A stretch of DNA of 64,000 nucleotides from an uncultured Dysosmobacter sp. (GCA_947625655.1 CANQPD010000014.1:1-64000), one strand, 5' to 3'; positions 51,601-60,750 are shown, numbered from the stretch's first letter. Notes: a model not told the origin generated them from the sequence alone. Translations and numbers: made by a program.

Positions 51601-52545
51601 GTGCCGCAGAAGATCGTCTGCGTCGTCGGCCCCACGGCCTGCGGCAAGACCACCCTGGGCGTGCTGCTGGCAAAGCGGTTCAACGGGGAAGTGGTCTCCG
51701 CCGACTCCATGCAGATCTACCGGGGCATGACCATCGGCACCGCCGCCCCGACGGCGGCGGAGACGGACGGCGTGCCCCACCACATGATCGCCGTGGCGGA
51801 CCCGGCGGAGCAGTGGTCCGCCGCCCGGTACGCTTCGACGGTCATTCCCATCATCGACGGTATCCTGGCCCGGGGGAAGCTGCCCATCCTGGTGGGCGGC
51901 ACCGGGCTGTGGCTGGACGCGGTGGTAAAAGGCCACGGCTTTGCCGGGGGCCATGCGGGAGGCGAGACCCGGAAAACGCTCCAGCGCCGGCTGGAGGCGG
52001 AGGGCATCGCGCCGCTGCTGGCGGAGCTGCGCCAGGTGGACCCGGAGGCGGCGGAGCGGCTGCACCCGGCGGACGAGAAGCGCATCCTCCGGGCGCTGGA
52101 GGTGTATCTGGAGACCGGGAAGACCATCACCGCCCACAACGAGGAGACAAAGGCGCTCCCGCCCCGGTACGACGCTGTGTGGATCGGCCTGCGGTTCGCT
52201 GACCGGGCGGACATGCGGGCGCTGATCGACCGGCGGGTGGACAAAATGGTGGAGGAGGGCCTGCTGGACGAGGTGCGGCGGCTGCTGCAAGGCGGGCTGC
52301 CCCGGGAGGCCACGGCCCTCCAGGCCATCGGCTATAAGGAGTTCCTGGGGGTGCTGGAAGGCGCCGCCCCGGAGGCGGAGGCCATCGAGGAGGTGAAGCT
52401 CCGCTCCCGGCAGTACGCCAAGCGCCAGCTGACCTGGCTGCGGCGGAATCCGGACATCCACTGGATTATTTGGGAAAAAGAGCGGGATTTTGGCCGGGCC
52501 CTACAGGTTTCGACCAAAATCCTGGCCGCCGGGGGCGTATGCTAG
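51601..52545 (+). CDS. miaA: tRNA dimethylallyltransferase
   Basis: 314 aa. MiaA adds the isopentenyl group to A37 of tRNAs reading UNN codons. The P-loop GPTACGKTTLG, SADSMQIYRGM, GGTGLWLDAVV and the C-terminal QAIGYKEF and SRQYAKRQLTWLRR are diagnostic. The start is GTG. It lies 57 bp upstream of hfq, the usual miaA-hfq pairing. Confidence 0.96.
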   Translation: MPQKIVCVVGPTACGKTTLGVLLAKRFNGEVVSADSMQIYRGMTIGTAAPTAAETDGVPHHMIAVADPAEQWSAARYASTVIPIIDGILARGKLPILVGGTGLWLDAVVKGHGFAGGHAGGETRKTLQRRLEAEGIAPLLAELRQVDPEAAERLHPADEKRILRALEVYLETGKTITAHNEETKALPPRYDAVWIGLRFADRADMRALIDRRVDKMVEEGLLDEVRRLLQGGLPREATALQAIGYKEFLGVLEGAAPEAEAIEEVKLRSRQYAKRQLTWLRRNPDIHWIIWEKERDFGRALQVSTKILAAGGVC

Positions 52546-52602
52546 CCTCAGGCGGACGAAACATGGAACATCGTCCGTACAAAGAAAAAAGGAGCGGACG
52601 AT

Positions 52603-52827
52603 ATGCAGAGCAAAGCGAATTTACAGGACATTTTTCTCCTTCGGGCTAGACGGGACAAGGTGCCTGTCACCATGTTTTTGATGAACGGCTTCCAGATGCG
52701 GGGGACCATCACCGGCTTCGATGCCTTTGTGGTCACCCTGGACAGCGACGGCAGGCAGCAGATTATCTATAAACATGCGATTTCGACGATCGCGCCCATC
52801 AGGCCGGTGGATATGGCGGAGGAATGA
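52603..52827 (+). CDS. hfq: RNA chaperone Hfq
   Basis: 74 aa. Hfq forms hexamers that pair small RNAs with mRNAs. The Sm1 motif ([41 protein letters not shown]) and the Sm2 motif (IIYKHAIST) are intact. The protein ends DMAEE. A second copy of the last 76 bp lies downstream, past a small element, and would end DVAEELP, so the native C-terminus may have been trimmed by two residues. Confidence 0.96.
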   Translation: MQSKANLQDIFLLRARRDKVPVTMFLMNGFQMRGTITGFDAFVVTLDSDGRQQIIYKHAISTIAPIRPVDMAEE

Positions 52828-53060
52828 GCTTGCCGCCGCGCGAGCGGAAGCGAGCCGCCGCGAAAGCGGCGTCAAGCGTTTTGCCCGCAGGGCAAAACCT
52901 TGAAATCGACCGGATTCATTCCGGGCGATTTGAGTCCAATGTGGGGACCCACGCGATGCGCAGCATCGGGTGGGGCGGCAGGCAGCAGATTATCTATAAA
53001 CATGCGATTTCGACGATCGCGCCCATCAGGCCGGTGGATGTGGCGGAGGAACTGCCGTAA
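52824..53060 (+). CDS. doubtful ORF fusing the element to a duplicated Hfq end
   Basis: 78 codons, starting at an ATG that overlaps the hfq stop (ATGA) and reading through the element into the duplicated hfq terminus in the hfq frame. The last 25 residues equal the Hfq C-terminus except M to V and two extra residues (LP). The first 50 residues are unlike any known protein. It may be a chance open frame. Confidence 0.2.
   Translation: MSLPPRERKRAAAKAASSVLPAGQNLEIDRIHSGRFESNVGTHAMRSIGWGGRQQIIYKHAISTIAPIRPVDVAEELP
52828..53060 (+). repeat. gene-end element at hfq with duplicated hfq terminus
   Basis: The element (52828-52975) begins GCTTGCCGCCGC, nearly the inverse (10 of 12) of hfq 52745-52756. 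A GC-rich hairpin (GCGAGCGG...), the hairpin CAAGCGTTTTG/CAAAACCTTG, a CCGG/CCGG hairpin around ATTCATT and GATTTGAGTC follow, ending GGTGGGGCGG. Copy 2 of the hfq end is 52976-53051, identical to 52749-52824 at 75 of 76 positions. Confidence 0.85.
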
Positions 53061-53104
53061 TCGGAGCGCGCCTTTGGGAGCGCGTGGTACATAAGAGGTT
53101 TTCC

Positions 53105-54370
53105 ATGAAGAAAAACAACGCTCTCGGAACAAAATTGCTGATGCTGGCGGTGACGCTGGCGCTGGCGGCTTATTTCGGCGTGCAGGGGTATCTCTATTTC
53201 ACCGATCCCCTGTCCACCACCCTGGCCTACAATTATCAGGTGGAAGAGTCCGTCAGCCTGTCCGGCTATGTGGCGCGGACGGAGCGGGTGCTGGAGGACG
53301 ACGCCAGCGGGCTGCTGCGGCTCCAGCGGAGCGAGGGCGAGCGGGTCAGCAGGGGCGGCACCGTGGCCGCCGTGTACGCCGACCAGGCGTCCCTGGACCG
53401 CCAGGCGGAGATCGACGCCCTGACCACCCGCATCGAGCAGTTGGAATACGCCCAGGAGGCGGCGCTGGGGTCCGAGGTCTCCCTGAAGCTGGACGCCCAG
53501 ATCATGCAGAGCATCCTGGACTACCAGAGCAGCCTTGCGGAGGACCGCCTGGTGAAGGCGGAGGAGCACGGCGGAAAGCTGCGGAATCTGGTGCTGAAGC
53601 GGGACTACACCTATTCGGAGACAGAGGACCTCTCCGGCCAGATCACCGAGCTGCGGACCCAGCTGAAGGAGGTCCGGGCCCGGGCGGCGGGGTCCGTCCG
53701 GTACATCACCGCTCCCGCGGCGGGACTGTACTCCGCCGTGGTGGACGGCTATGAGACCGTGCTGACGCCGGAGAGCCTGGAGGACATGACGCCCTCCCGG
53801 CTGACCGCCGTCAGGGCGGACAGTGGCGTGCGCTCCTCGGTGGGCAAGCTGATTTTGGGCGACACGTGGTATTATGCCGCGGTGATGTCCGCCGGGGAGG
53901 CGGAGGAGCTGCGGGAGAACGGCGGCAGCCTGACCCTGCGCTTTACCAAAAGCGTGGAGCGGGATCTGCCGGTGGAGCTGGCCTTTGTGGGGCCGGAGGA
54001 AAACGGCCGCGCGGTGGCGGTGTTCCGGGGGGAGACGTATCTTTCCCTGCTGACGCTGCTGCGCCAGCAGAGCGCCCAGGTGATCTTCCACACGGTGGAG
54101 GGCATCCGGGTGCCCAAGGAGGCACTGCGGATCGTCACCAGCACGGCGGAGAACGAGGACGGCATCCCGGAGACCACCCAGACCACCGGCGTTTACTGCG
54201 TGGTGGGCATGGAGGCCCGCTTCAAGCCGGTGGAGGTGGTTTACACCGGGGACAATTTCGTGCTGGTGCGGTCCGCAGCGCCGGCGGACCGGGAGAATCT
54301 GCGGCTGCGACCCGGAGACGAGGTCATCATTTCGGCCAACGGGCTGTATGACGGAAAGGTGCTTGGCTGA
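53105..54370 (+). CDS. HlyD family/efflux adaptor-like protein
   Basis: 421 aa. One N-terminal membrane segment (about 14-33) is followed by a biotinyl-lipoyl-like region (VEESVSLSGYVARTERVL, SEGERVSRGGTVAAVY), a coiled coil (about 100-200) and a second beta region ending LRPGDEVIISANGLYDGKVLG. Clostridia often carry such a gene just upstream of yggS-sepF-divIVA, so an envelope or division role is possible. The start follows AAGAGG. Confidence 0.8.
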   Translation: MKKNNALGTKLLMLAVTLALAAYFGVQGYLYFTDPLSTTLAYNYQVEESVSLSGYVARTERVLEDDASGLLRLQRSEGERVSRGGTVAAVYADQASLDRQAEIDALTTRIEQLEYAQEAALGSEVSLKLDAQIMQSILDYQSSLAEDRLVKAEEHGGKLRNLVLKRDYTYSETEDLSGQITELRTQLKEVRARAAGSVRYITAPAAGLYSAVVDGYETVLTPESLEDMTPSRLTAVRADSGVRSSVGKLILGDTWYYAAVMSAGEAEELRENGGSLTLRFTKSVERDLPVELAFVGPEENGRAVAVFRGETYLSLLTLLRQQSAQVIFHTVEGIRVPKEALRIVTSTAENEDGIPETTQTTGVYCVVGMEARFKPVEVVYTGDNFVLVRSAAPADRENLRLRPGDEVIISANGLYDGKVLG

Positions 54371-54435
54371 CCGATTTTTTTAGAATACGGAAGGATTAAG
54401 AGACGGAATCAATTGGGAAGGAAGTTGGAACGCTT

Positions 54436-55128
54436 ATGTCTATCGCGGAAAACATCGCCCGGGTGCGCGCCGAGATCGCGGCTGCGGCCAGGGAGGCCGG
54501 GAGAGATCCCGGGGAAATCATTTTGGTGGGCGCCAGCAAGATGAATGACGCCGCCGCCTGCCGGGAGGCCATCGCCGCCGGCATCGACGCGCTGGGGGAG
54601 AACCGGGTCCAGGAGATGACCCAGAAGCTGGGGGAGAACGCCTATGACGGCGCGCCGCTGCACTTCATCGGCCATCTCCAGCGCAACAAGGTGAAGCAGG
54701 TGGTGGGCAGGGTGGCCCTGATCCAGTCCGTGGGCTCCATCGAGCTGCTGGACGAGATCGAAAAGACAGCCGCCCAGCGGGAGCTGACACAGGACATTCT
54801 GCTGGAGGTCAACATCGGGGAAGAGGCGGCCAAGAGCGGCTTTGCCCCGGCGGATATCTTCGCGGCGGCTGAGGCGGCCATGACCCGGCCCCATGTCCGG
54901 GCGCGGGGGCTGATGACCATTCCCCCGGCGGACGCGGACCGGGATGCCAATATGCGGTATTTTGAGAAAGTTCGGGCGCTTTATGTTGACATCAATGCGA
55001 AATTGTTCCATAATGAATTAGAATATCTCTCCATGGGCATGAGCGGCGATTTCGCGGACGCGATCCGCGCCGGCGCCACCATGGTCCGGGTGGGCACCGC
55101 CATCTTCGGCGCCCGCCACTACAACTGA
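54436..55128 (+). CDS. YggS family pyridoxal phosphate-binding protein
   Basis: 230 aa. PLP homeostasis protein. ILVGASKMNDAAACREAI holds the PLP lysine, GENRVQEM, LHFIGHLQRNKVK and the C-terminal LSMGMSGDFADAIRAGATMVRVGTAIFG are family marks. It is placed before sepF as in most Firmicutes and Actinobacteria division clusters. Confidence 0.94.
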   Translation: MSIAENIARVRAEIAAAAREAGRDPGEIILVGASKMNDAAACREAIAAGIDALGENRVQEMTQKLGENAYDGAPLHFIGHLQRNKVKQVVGRVALIQSVGSIELLDEIEKTAAQRELTQDILLEVNIGEEAAKSGFAPADIFAAAEAAMTRPHVRARGLMTIPPADADRDANMRYFEKVRALYVDINAKLFHNELEYLSMGMSGDFADAIRAGATMVRVGTAIFGARHYN

Positions 55129-55152
55129 GGACTCCAACAAGGAGGTTTTGCC

Positions 55153-55587
55153 ATGAGCATCATTGACGAGCTGAAGAAGCTGGCGCACCCTTATGAAGAT
55201 GAAGACGAGGAATTTGAGGACTTTGAGGAGACGCCCCGGAAGGACGCCTTTGAGGAGCGCCGCAGCAAGGCCGAGGACCGCCGCAACAAGGTGGTGAACA
55301 TCCATGCCACCACCCAGCTGAAGGTAGTGCTGGTGAAGCCGGAGCGGTTTGAAAACGCGTCGGAGATCGCCGACCATCTGAAGGACAAGCGGACAGTGGT
55401 TTTGAACCTGGAGTCCACCAACAAGGATATTGCCCGCCGCCTCATCGACTTTTTGTCCGGCGTGGCCTACGCCGGAGAGGGCAAAATCAAAAAGGTGGCC
55501 GCCAACACCTACATCATCACGCCCTACCATGTGGATATCGAGGGCGACCTGATCGACGAGCTGGAGAGCAACGGGCTGTATTTTTAA
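55153..55587 (+). CDS. sepF: Cell division protein SepF
   Basis: 144 aa. SepF anchors FtsZ to the membrane. A short amphipathic N-terminus (MSIIDELKKLAHPY) is followed by an acidic linker and the SepF core (LKVVLVKPERFENASEIADHL, RTVVLNLESTNKDIARRLIDFLSGVAYA). Length is normal. The start follows AAGGAGG. Confidence 0.94.
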   Translation: MSIIDELKKLAHPYEDEDEEFEDFEETPRKDAFEERRSKAEDRRNKVVNIHATTQLKVVLVKPERFENASEIADHLKDKRTVVLNLESTNKDIARRLIDFLSGVAYAGEGKIKKVAANTYIITPYHVDIEGDLIDELESNGLYF

Positions 55588-55632
55588 GGAAAATCTAAAC
55601 CAAACGGATTTTGATAGGGGGATCAACGGGAT

Positions 55633-56322
55633 ATGCTGACACCGCAGGAGGTTTCCACCCATGCCTTTACCAAGGCGGTCATGGGCGGCTACAACATGGC
55701 CATGGTCGACGAGTTTCTGGACGAGCTGACCGACGATTACACGGCCCTTTACAAGGAAAACGCGGCCCTGAAGGCCAAGATGAAGGTTTTGGTGGAAAAG
55801 GTGGAGGAGTACCGCGCCACCGAGGATTCCATGCGGGCCACCCTGCTGACCGCCCAGCGGATGGCGGATTCCATCGTCCGGGAGGCCGAGGGCAAGCGGG
55901 ATGAGATCCTGGCCAAGGCCGAGGCCGGCGCCCAGGAGAAGATCGCCCGCTATCAGCAGGAGCTGGCCGCGGCGGAGGACCGGCTGAAGCAGGGACAGCA
56001 GGAGCTGGCCCGGTTTATCGCCGCCAGCCGGGAGATCTGTGACAAGGAGCTGCAATTCCTGGAGCAGCTGCCCCAGCTGCCGGTGGAGACGGAGCAGCCC
56101 GCCCCGGCGGAGGCCCCTGTGGAGGAGATCGAGGAGAAGGTGATGGCGGCCTTTTCCGCCCAGCAGCCTGAGGAGGCGCCGGAGGAGCAGCCCGCCCCGG
56201 AGACGCCGGCGGACGACTATCCCGAGGGCGACCCCTTTGCCCGGGAAGAGCCTCTGGAGGCCACCCGCCGCATCAATCTGGACGATCTGAAGTTTGGCCG
56301 CAACTACGGCGGAGAGAGCTAA
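55633..56322 (+). CDS. DivIVA domain-containing protein
   Basis: 229 aa. The N-terminal DivIVA motif (MLTPQEVSTHAFTKAVMGGYNMAMVDEFLDEL) binds curved membrane. A long coiled coil (about 40-150) and a proline/glutamate-rich tail follow. It acts in pole or septum localisation. It is next to sepF, as expected. Confidence 0.93.
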   Translation: MLTPQEVSTHAFTKAVMGGYNMAMVDEFLDELTDDYTALYKENAALKAKMKVLVEKVEEYRATEDSMRATLLTAQRMADSIVREAEGKRDEILAKAEAGAQEKIARYQQELAAAEDRLKQGQQELARFIAASREICDKELQFLEQLPQLPVETEQPAPAEAPVEEIEEKVMAAFSAQQPEEAPEEQPAPETPADDYPEGDPFAREEPLEATRRINLDDLKFGRNYGGES

Positions 56323-56398
56323 ACGGACCTGAAAAGCGGCTCGGCTTGGCGAAAGGCGTTTCGCCAGGCCGGCCGCTTTTTTCTGAAAGGAGCGGCTT

Positions 56399-57280
56399 AT
56401 GGCCAAGCAGCGGCCCATCGTGGCGTTTTTGTACGACTTTGACAAGACCCTGTGCACCACCGACATGCAGGACTACGCCTTCATCCCCAGCCTGGGCATG
56501 ACCCCGGCGGAATTTTGGGCGGAGGCCAACGGCTTTGGCCGGGCCAACCGCATCGACGGCATCCTGGCCTATATGTACACCATGATCCGGGAGGCGGAGC
56601 GGAAAAACCTGCCCTTTACCCGGGAGGACCTGGTGGAGAAGGGCCGGAGCATCGTGCTCTTCCCCGGTGTGCGGGACTGGTTCCGCCGCATCAACGCCTT
56701 CGGCGAGAGCCAGGGGGTCCGGGTGGAGCACTACATCATCTCTTCCGGCCTGCGGGAGATCATTGAGGGGTCCTCCATCAGCGGCGAATTCAAGGAGATC
56801 TACGCCAGCGAGTTCTACTACGACGGGGCGGGCCGCCCGGTGTGGCCTAAGCTGGCGGTGAACTTCACCGCCAAGACCCAGTTCGTCTACCGCATCAACA
56901 AGGGCGTGCTGGACGTGTCCGACGACAAGACCCTCAACGACTCCATGCCCGACGACAGCAAGCGGGTGCCCTTCACCAACATGATTTATATGGGCGACGG
57001 CCTCTCCGACGTGCCCTGCATGAAGATGATGCGGGCCTACGGCGGCCAGGCCATCGCGGTGTATCAGCAGAGCAACCGCCTGGGGGTGGAGGACCTGCTG
57101 GCCAAGGGGCGGGTGGATTTCATCTTCCCGGCGGACTACAGCGAGGGCACCGCCCTGGATCTGACGGTGAAGAACATTATCCGCAAAATGGCCATCACGG
57201 ACCTGCTGTGGGAGGAGAATGTCCAGCAGCTGCGCTCCATCGGGGGGGATGTGCTGCCCGACCAGGTGGGACTGTTCTGA
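56399..57280 (+). CDS. HAD family hydrolase
   Basis: 293 aa. HAD motif I FLYDFDKTLCTTDMQ (residues 10-24), motif II YIISSGLREII and motif IV IYMGDGLSDVPCMKMM are clear. The spacing and the large cap after motif I resemble the phosphoserine phosphatase-like branch. The substrate is unknown. The start follows AAAGGAG. Confidence 0.86.
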   Translation: MAKQRPIVAFLYDFDKTLCTTDMQDYAFIPSLGMTPAEFWAEANGFGRANRIDGILAYMYTMIREAERKNLPFTREDLVEKGRSIVLFPGVRDWFRRINAFGESQGVRVEHYIISSGLREIIEGSSISGEFKEIYASEFYYDGAGRPVWPKLAVNFTAKTQFVYRINKGVLDVSDDKTLNDSMPDDSKRVPFTNMIYMGDGLSDVPCMKMMRAYGGQAIAVYQQSNRLGVEDLLAKGRVDFIFPADYSEGTALDLTVKNIIRKMAITDLLWEENVQQLRSIGGDVLPDQVGLF

Positions 57281-57310
57281 CGGCTTCTCCGGTGTGCTGA
57301 CAAAAGATTG

Positions 57311-57346
57311 AAAGCGGCCCTCCCGCATCCGCGGGCGGGCCGCTTT
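57311..57346 (+). terminator. probable terminator after the HAD gene
   Basis: AAAGCGGCCC/GGGCCGCTTT outer stem with a weak T run. Confidence 0.5.
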
Positions 57347-57381
57347 CCGCTGAGCCGGCTGCGGAAAATCTCCCCAAGGAC

Positions 57382-57410
57382 TTTACATTCGGTAACTTCT
57401 CTGCTAAACT
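57382..57410 (+). promoter_or_regulatory. promoter of the 57453 XRE gene
   Basis: TTTACA, 17-base spacer, TAAACT, 43 bp upstream of the start codon. Confidence 0.6.
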
Positions 57411-57452
57411 ATACCCTGCGTATTTAGAAACAAACCCAAAGGAGAGAGAAAG

Positions 57453-58136
57453 ATGGCTTCCACTTCTGAATTTTCCCGCACGCTGTCCCTGCTGCGGCGG
57501 GAGCGGGGCGTTTCCCAGCGCACCGCGGCGGCGGACCTGGGCATCTCCCAGGCGCTGCTTTCCCACTATGAAAACGGTGTCCGGGAGCCGGGCCTTTCCT
57601 TCGTGGTGAAGGCCTGCGATTACTATAACGTCTCCGCTGACTTTATCCTGGGCCGCACTTTGTCCCGGGAGGGCAGCATGCTGACCCGTGAAGAGGTGCT
57701 GAACGCCGCCGAGCCGGGGAACATCCTCCAGGGCAGTGTCATGGCGACGCTGCAGAGCAAGCTGCTCTCCGGCGCGGTGGGGGTGCTGTTCGGCCTGCTG
57801 GGCAAGCTGGGGGACAAGGCCGCCATCAATGCGGCGGCGTCCTATCTGGGCAGCGGGGTGTATCAGCTGTACCGCCATTTGTACAAGGCCGCCGGGGCCA
57901 ACGAGGCGTACTTCGCCCTGGACCCCGCCGGCTGTGCCATGGGCATGGCCGGGGCGGACATGAAGCTGTCTGAGAACCGCTATGCCCACGCCCTGCGGAG
58001 CCAGGCGGCCCGGAAGGCGGAATTTCCTGACCTGTCGGCGGAAGCCCTGGCCGCCGCCTATCCCGGCCGCTGCCAGAGCCTGACCCAGGTGCTCAGCACC
58101 GCCGACGCCCGGCTGAACAAGCTGTCGGAGCAGTGA
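57453..58136 (+). CDS. XRE family regulator with C-terminal extension
   Basis: 227 aa. The N-terminal HTH_3 domain (LLRRERGVSQRTAAADLGISQALLSHYENGVREPG, about 12-46; VKACDYYNVSADFILGRTL follows) is joined to a 150-residue mostly helical part with glycine-rich stretches (SGAVGVLFGLLGKLGDKAAIN). The extension is not a recognised sensor domain. It is followed at once by an MBOAT gene (one base between), so it may be cotranscribed with surface-polymer modification. Confidence 0.85.
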   Translation: MASTSEFSRTLSLLRRERGVSQRTAAADLGISQALLSHYENGVREPGLSFVVKACDYYNVSADFILGRTLSREGSMLTREEVLNAAEPGNILQGSVMATLQSKLLSGAVGVLFGLLGKLGDKAAINAAASYLGSGVYQLYRHLYKAAGANEAYFALDPAGCAMGMAGADMKLSENRYAHALRSQAARKAEFPDLSAEALAAAYPGRCQSLTQVLSTADARLNKLSEQ

Positions 58137-58137
58137 G

Positions 58138-59562
58138 ATGAGCTTTCAGTCTTTTTCATTTCTGGCCTTTTTGGCCCTTACTGTGACCGTGTGCCTGACG
58201 GCGGGGCGAAAGGCCCCGTGGCTGGGGCGGTTGCTGCTGATGCTGGCCTGCCTGGTGTTTTACATCGCCGGAGCGGGCTGGACCGGCTTCCTGGTGCTGG
58301 CGGTGGGCATGACGGTGACCGCCGTGACCCTCCAACGCCTGTGCGGGGAAGATGCGCCCGCCCGCCGCAGGGCGATGGCCCTGGCCTGCTGCTATCACAT
58401 TGCCGTGCTGGCGGCCTTTAAATACGCCGGCTTCCTTACCGGCGGCAGAGTGTCCGCCGGGTGGGCGCCCCTGGGACTCAGCTTCTTCACCTTTCAGCAG
58501 CTGTGGCTACTGAAGGAGGGCTATACCCGGCAGTATGTGCCCGCCCAGGGGGACGATTTGATCCTCTACGCGTTTTTCTTCCCCACCGTCACCTCCGGCC
58601 CCATCCTGCGGCCCGGGGCGTTCTTCCCTCAGCTGCGGGGGGACAAGTTTCTGCACCCTGATTGGCAGGACGCGGCCGCGGGCCTGTATGCCATCTGCAT
58701 CGGCATGGCGAAAAAGGCCCTGCTGGCGGAGGGCTTCGGCGTCATCGTCAACAACGGCTATGCCCATCCGGAGCAGCTGACCACCCTGTCGGGCGCCATG
58801 GTGGTGCTGGGCTATACCCTGCAATTGTACTTCGATTTCTCCGGCTACTGCGATGTGGCGGCGGGCTGCGCCCGGCTGCTGGGCATCCGCCTGCCGGTGA
58901 ACTTTGATTCGCCCTACCGCAGCCTGTCCGTGGGGGAGTTCTGGAAGCGGTGGCACATCACCCTGACCACTTTTCTGCGGGAGTGCCTCTATTTCCCCCT
59001 GGGCGGCAGCAAAAAGGGCCGTGCCCGGACCTATCTGAATATTCTCATCGTCTTTCTCGTCAGCGGCCTGTGGCACGGCGCCGGGTGGACCTTCCTGCTG
59101 TGGGGCGCTCTCCACGGCCTGGCCCAGATCGCGGAGCGATTGCTGGGACGGCGTCTGGACAGGCTCCCCGCCTGGCTGCGGTGGGGACTGACCTTCGTCT
59201 TCGTCAACCTGGCCTGGGTCTACTTCCGGGCGCCGACGGTGGCGGCGGGCAACCAGATCCTGGGCGCCCTGTGCGCCTTTGACTTCGCCAAGCCCACGCA
59301 GTGGCTGTCCGAGGGCCTGTTCACCTGTGAGCAGGAGGTTATCCGCATCCTGCTGCCGGCCATTGCGCCCTGGCGCAACACGCTGGTGACGGGGACGCTG
59401 TACATCGTGGGCCTGGCCGCCGTGCTGTGGCCCCGGAACGCCGTCCGGGAGATGGACCGGTTCCGGCCCACTTTTTGGCGGGGCGCGGCCCTGTGGGTGC
59501 TGGGAGTGTGGTCGGTGCTGTCCTTCAGCGGCATCACGCAGTTTATCTATGCGAATTTTTAA
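58138..59562 (+). CDS. MBOAT family O-acyltransferase
   Basis: 474 aa, about ten membrane segments. It transfers acyl groups, often acetyl, to surface polysaccharides (AlgI/DltB type). LGLSFFTFQQ, TSGPILRPGAFFPQL, LYFDFSGYCDVAAGCARLLGI, FWKRWHITL and the catalytic histidine in VSGLWHGAGWTFLLWG are diagnostic. Its partner is the AlgX-like gene that starts 14 bp downstream. Confidence 0.93.
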   Translation: MSFQSFSFLAFLALTVTVCLTAGRKAPWLGRLLLMLACLVFYIAGAGWTGFLVLAVGMTVTAVTLQRLCGEDAPARRRAMALACCYHIAVLAAFKYAGFLTGGRVSAGWAPLGLSFFTFQQLWLLKEGYTRQYVPAQGDDLILYAFFFPTVTSGPILRPGAFFPQLRGDKFLHPDWQDAAAGLYAICIGMAKKALLAEGFGVIVNNGYAHPEQLTTLSGAMVVLGYTLQLYFDFSGYCDVAAGCARLLGIRLPVNFDSPYRSLSVGEFWKRWHITLTTFLRECLYFPLGGSKKGRARTYLNILIVFLVSGLWHGAGWTFLLWGALHGLAQIAERLLGRRLDRLPAWLRWGLTFVFVNLAWVYFRAPTVAAGNQILGALCAFDFAKPTQWLSEGLFTCEQEVIRILLPAIAPWRNTLVTGTLYIVGLAAVLWPRNAVREMDRFRPTFWRGAALWVLGVWSVLSFSGITQFIYANF

Positions 59563-59576
59563 AGGGGGGAGAGGGC

Positions 59577-60620
59577 TTGCGGCAAGGATATCGAAAATGG
59601 GCCCTGGGCCTTTTGGCGGCGCTGCTGGCGGGGCTGGGGCTCTGCGCCGCCATTGTCGTGGCGGTGGACCCCTTTTTTCACTACCGGGCGCCAAGCCCGG
59701 AGGCGGAGGTCTGGTTTGAGCAGCGGTACCAGACGGCGGGACTGCTCCGCAGCCAGGACTATGAGACGGTGCTGATGGGCACCTCCCTGGCGGCCAACTA
59801 CCGCCCCCTGTGGTTCGATGCCTATTTTGACACCACGACGGTGAAGGTTACCTTCCCCAACGGCGGCTTTCATGAGTTCACCCAGGCCCTGGACTACGCC
59901 TGCGAGACCCATGATGTGAAGCGGGTGATTTTCGGCCTGGACCCCAACATCCTGGTCCGGGACCCGGAGGAGGCCCCGGACCAGCTTCCGGCGTATCTCT
60001 ACGACACCAACCCCTGGAACGACAGCCCCTATCTGCTGAACAAGGACGTGCTGGTGCGGGCGCTGTATGTGGCGCGGGAGAAGGCGGCGGGCAACACCCA
60101 GGCCCTGCAGGACGCCTTTGTCTGGGACGGGAACGTCTTTTTCTCCCGGGAGCTGGCCCTGGCGGGCTACCAGCGGCCGGAGGTTGAAGACACCGTCCTG
60201 CCGGACGACGCTTTTTTGGATATCTGCGCTAAGAATCTGGACGTGGTGAAGGGCTGGCTGACCAAGTATCCGGATACCGAGTTCATCTTCTACTACTCGC
60301 CGTACAGCATCCTGTTCTGGGACAAAATGGCCCGCCAGGGCCAGACGGACGCCATGTTCACCGCGCTGAAATACGCGACCGGGGAGCTTCTGGCCTACGA
60401 CAACGCGAAGATCCAGTGCTTCCTGACGGATACCGACACCATCACCGACCTGGACAATTACGCCGACCACCTCCACGTGGCGGGCCGGGTGACCTGGCGG
60501 ATGTCCAAGGCCATGGCCCAGACGGAGTATCTGCTGACCCCGGGAAATTATAATGAGAAGTTGGACGCTCTGCGGGAATTTGTGATAAACTACGACTATG
60601 ATAGCATTTGGGAGGACTGA
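59577..60620 (+). CDS. AlgX/DltD-like partner of the MBOAT protein
   Basis: 347 aa. One N-terminal membrane segment (about 9-28) leads to a soluble domain; ETVLMGTSLAANYRP resembles an SGNH-type serine loop, and ADHLHVAGRVTWRMSKAMA near the C-terminus could supply the D-x2-H pair. Such proteins complete acyl transfer with an MBOAT transporter outside the cell. The start is taken as TTG after GGGGGGAG. It ends just before the rearranged lepA start region. Confidence 0.78.
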   Translation: MRQGYRKWALGLLAALLAGLGLCAAIVVAVDPFFHYRAPSPEAEVWFEQRYQTAGLLRSQDYETVLMGTSLAANYRPLWFDAYFDTTTVKVTFPNGGFHEFTQALDYACETHDVKRVIFGLDPNILVRDPEEAPDQLPAYLYDTNPWNDSPYLLNKDVLVRALYVAREKAAGNTQALQDAFVWDGNVFFSRELALAGYQRPEVEDTVLPDDAFLDICAKNLDVVKGWLTKYPDTEFIFYYSPYSILFWDKMARQGQTDAMFTALKYATGELLAYDNAKIQCFLTDTDTITDLDNYADHLHVAGRVTWRMSKAMAQTEYLLTPGNYNEKLDALREFVINYDYDSIWED

Positions 60621-60663
60621 CGGCGTCCCCGCGAACAGAACTGAAAGCCCCAAACGGAGGTTT

Positions 60664-60750
60664 ATGAGAGTGACAAAGCAAGCAAATATCCGAAATTTTT
60701 TCATCATCGCCCACATTGACCGCGGCAAGTCGATTTCCCAGACCGCCTGA
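60664..60750 (+). pseudogene. truncated duplicate of the lepA 5' end
   Basis: A 28-codon frame with its own CGGAGG site, reading [20 protein letters not shown] and ending soon after GKS. Residues 5-22 match the LepA N-terminus ([19 protein letters not shown]). Over 58 bases (60674-60731 against 60893-60950) 51 are identical. It would yield only a short peptide. Confidence 0.8.
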
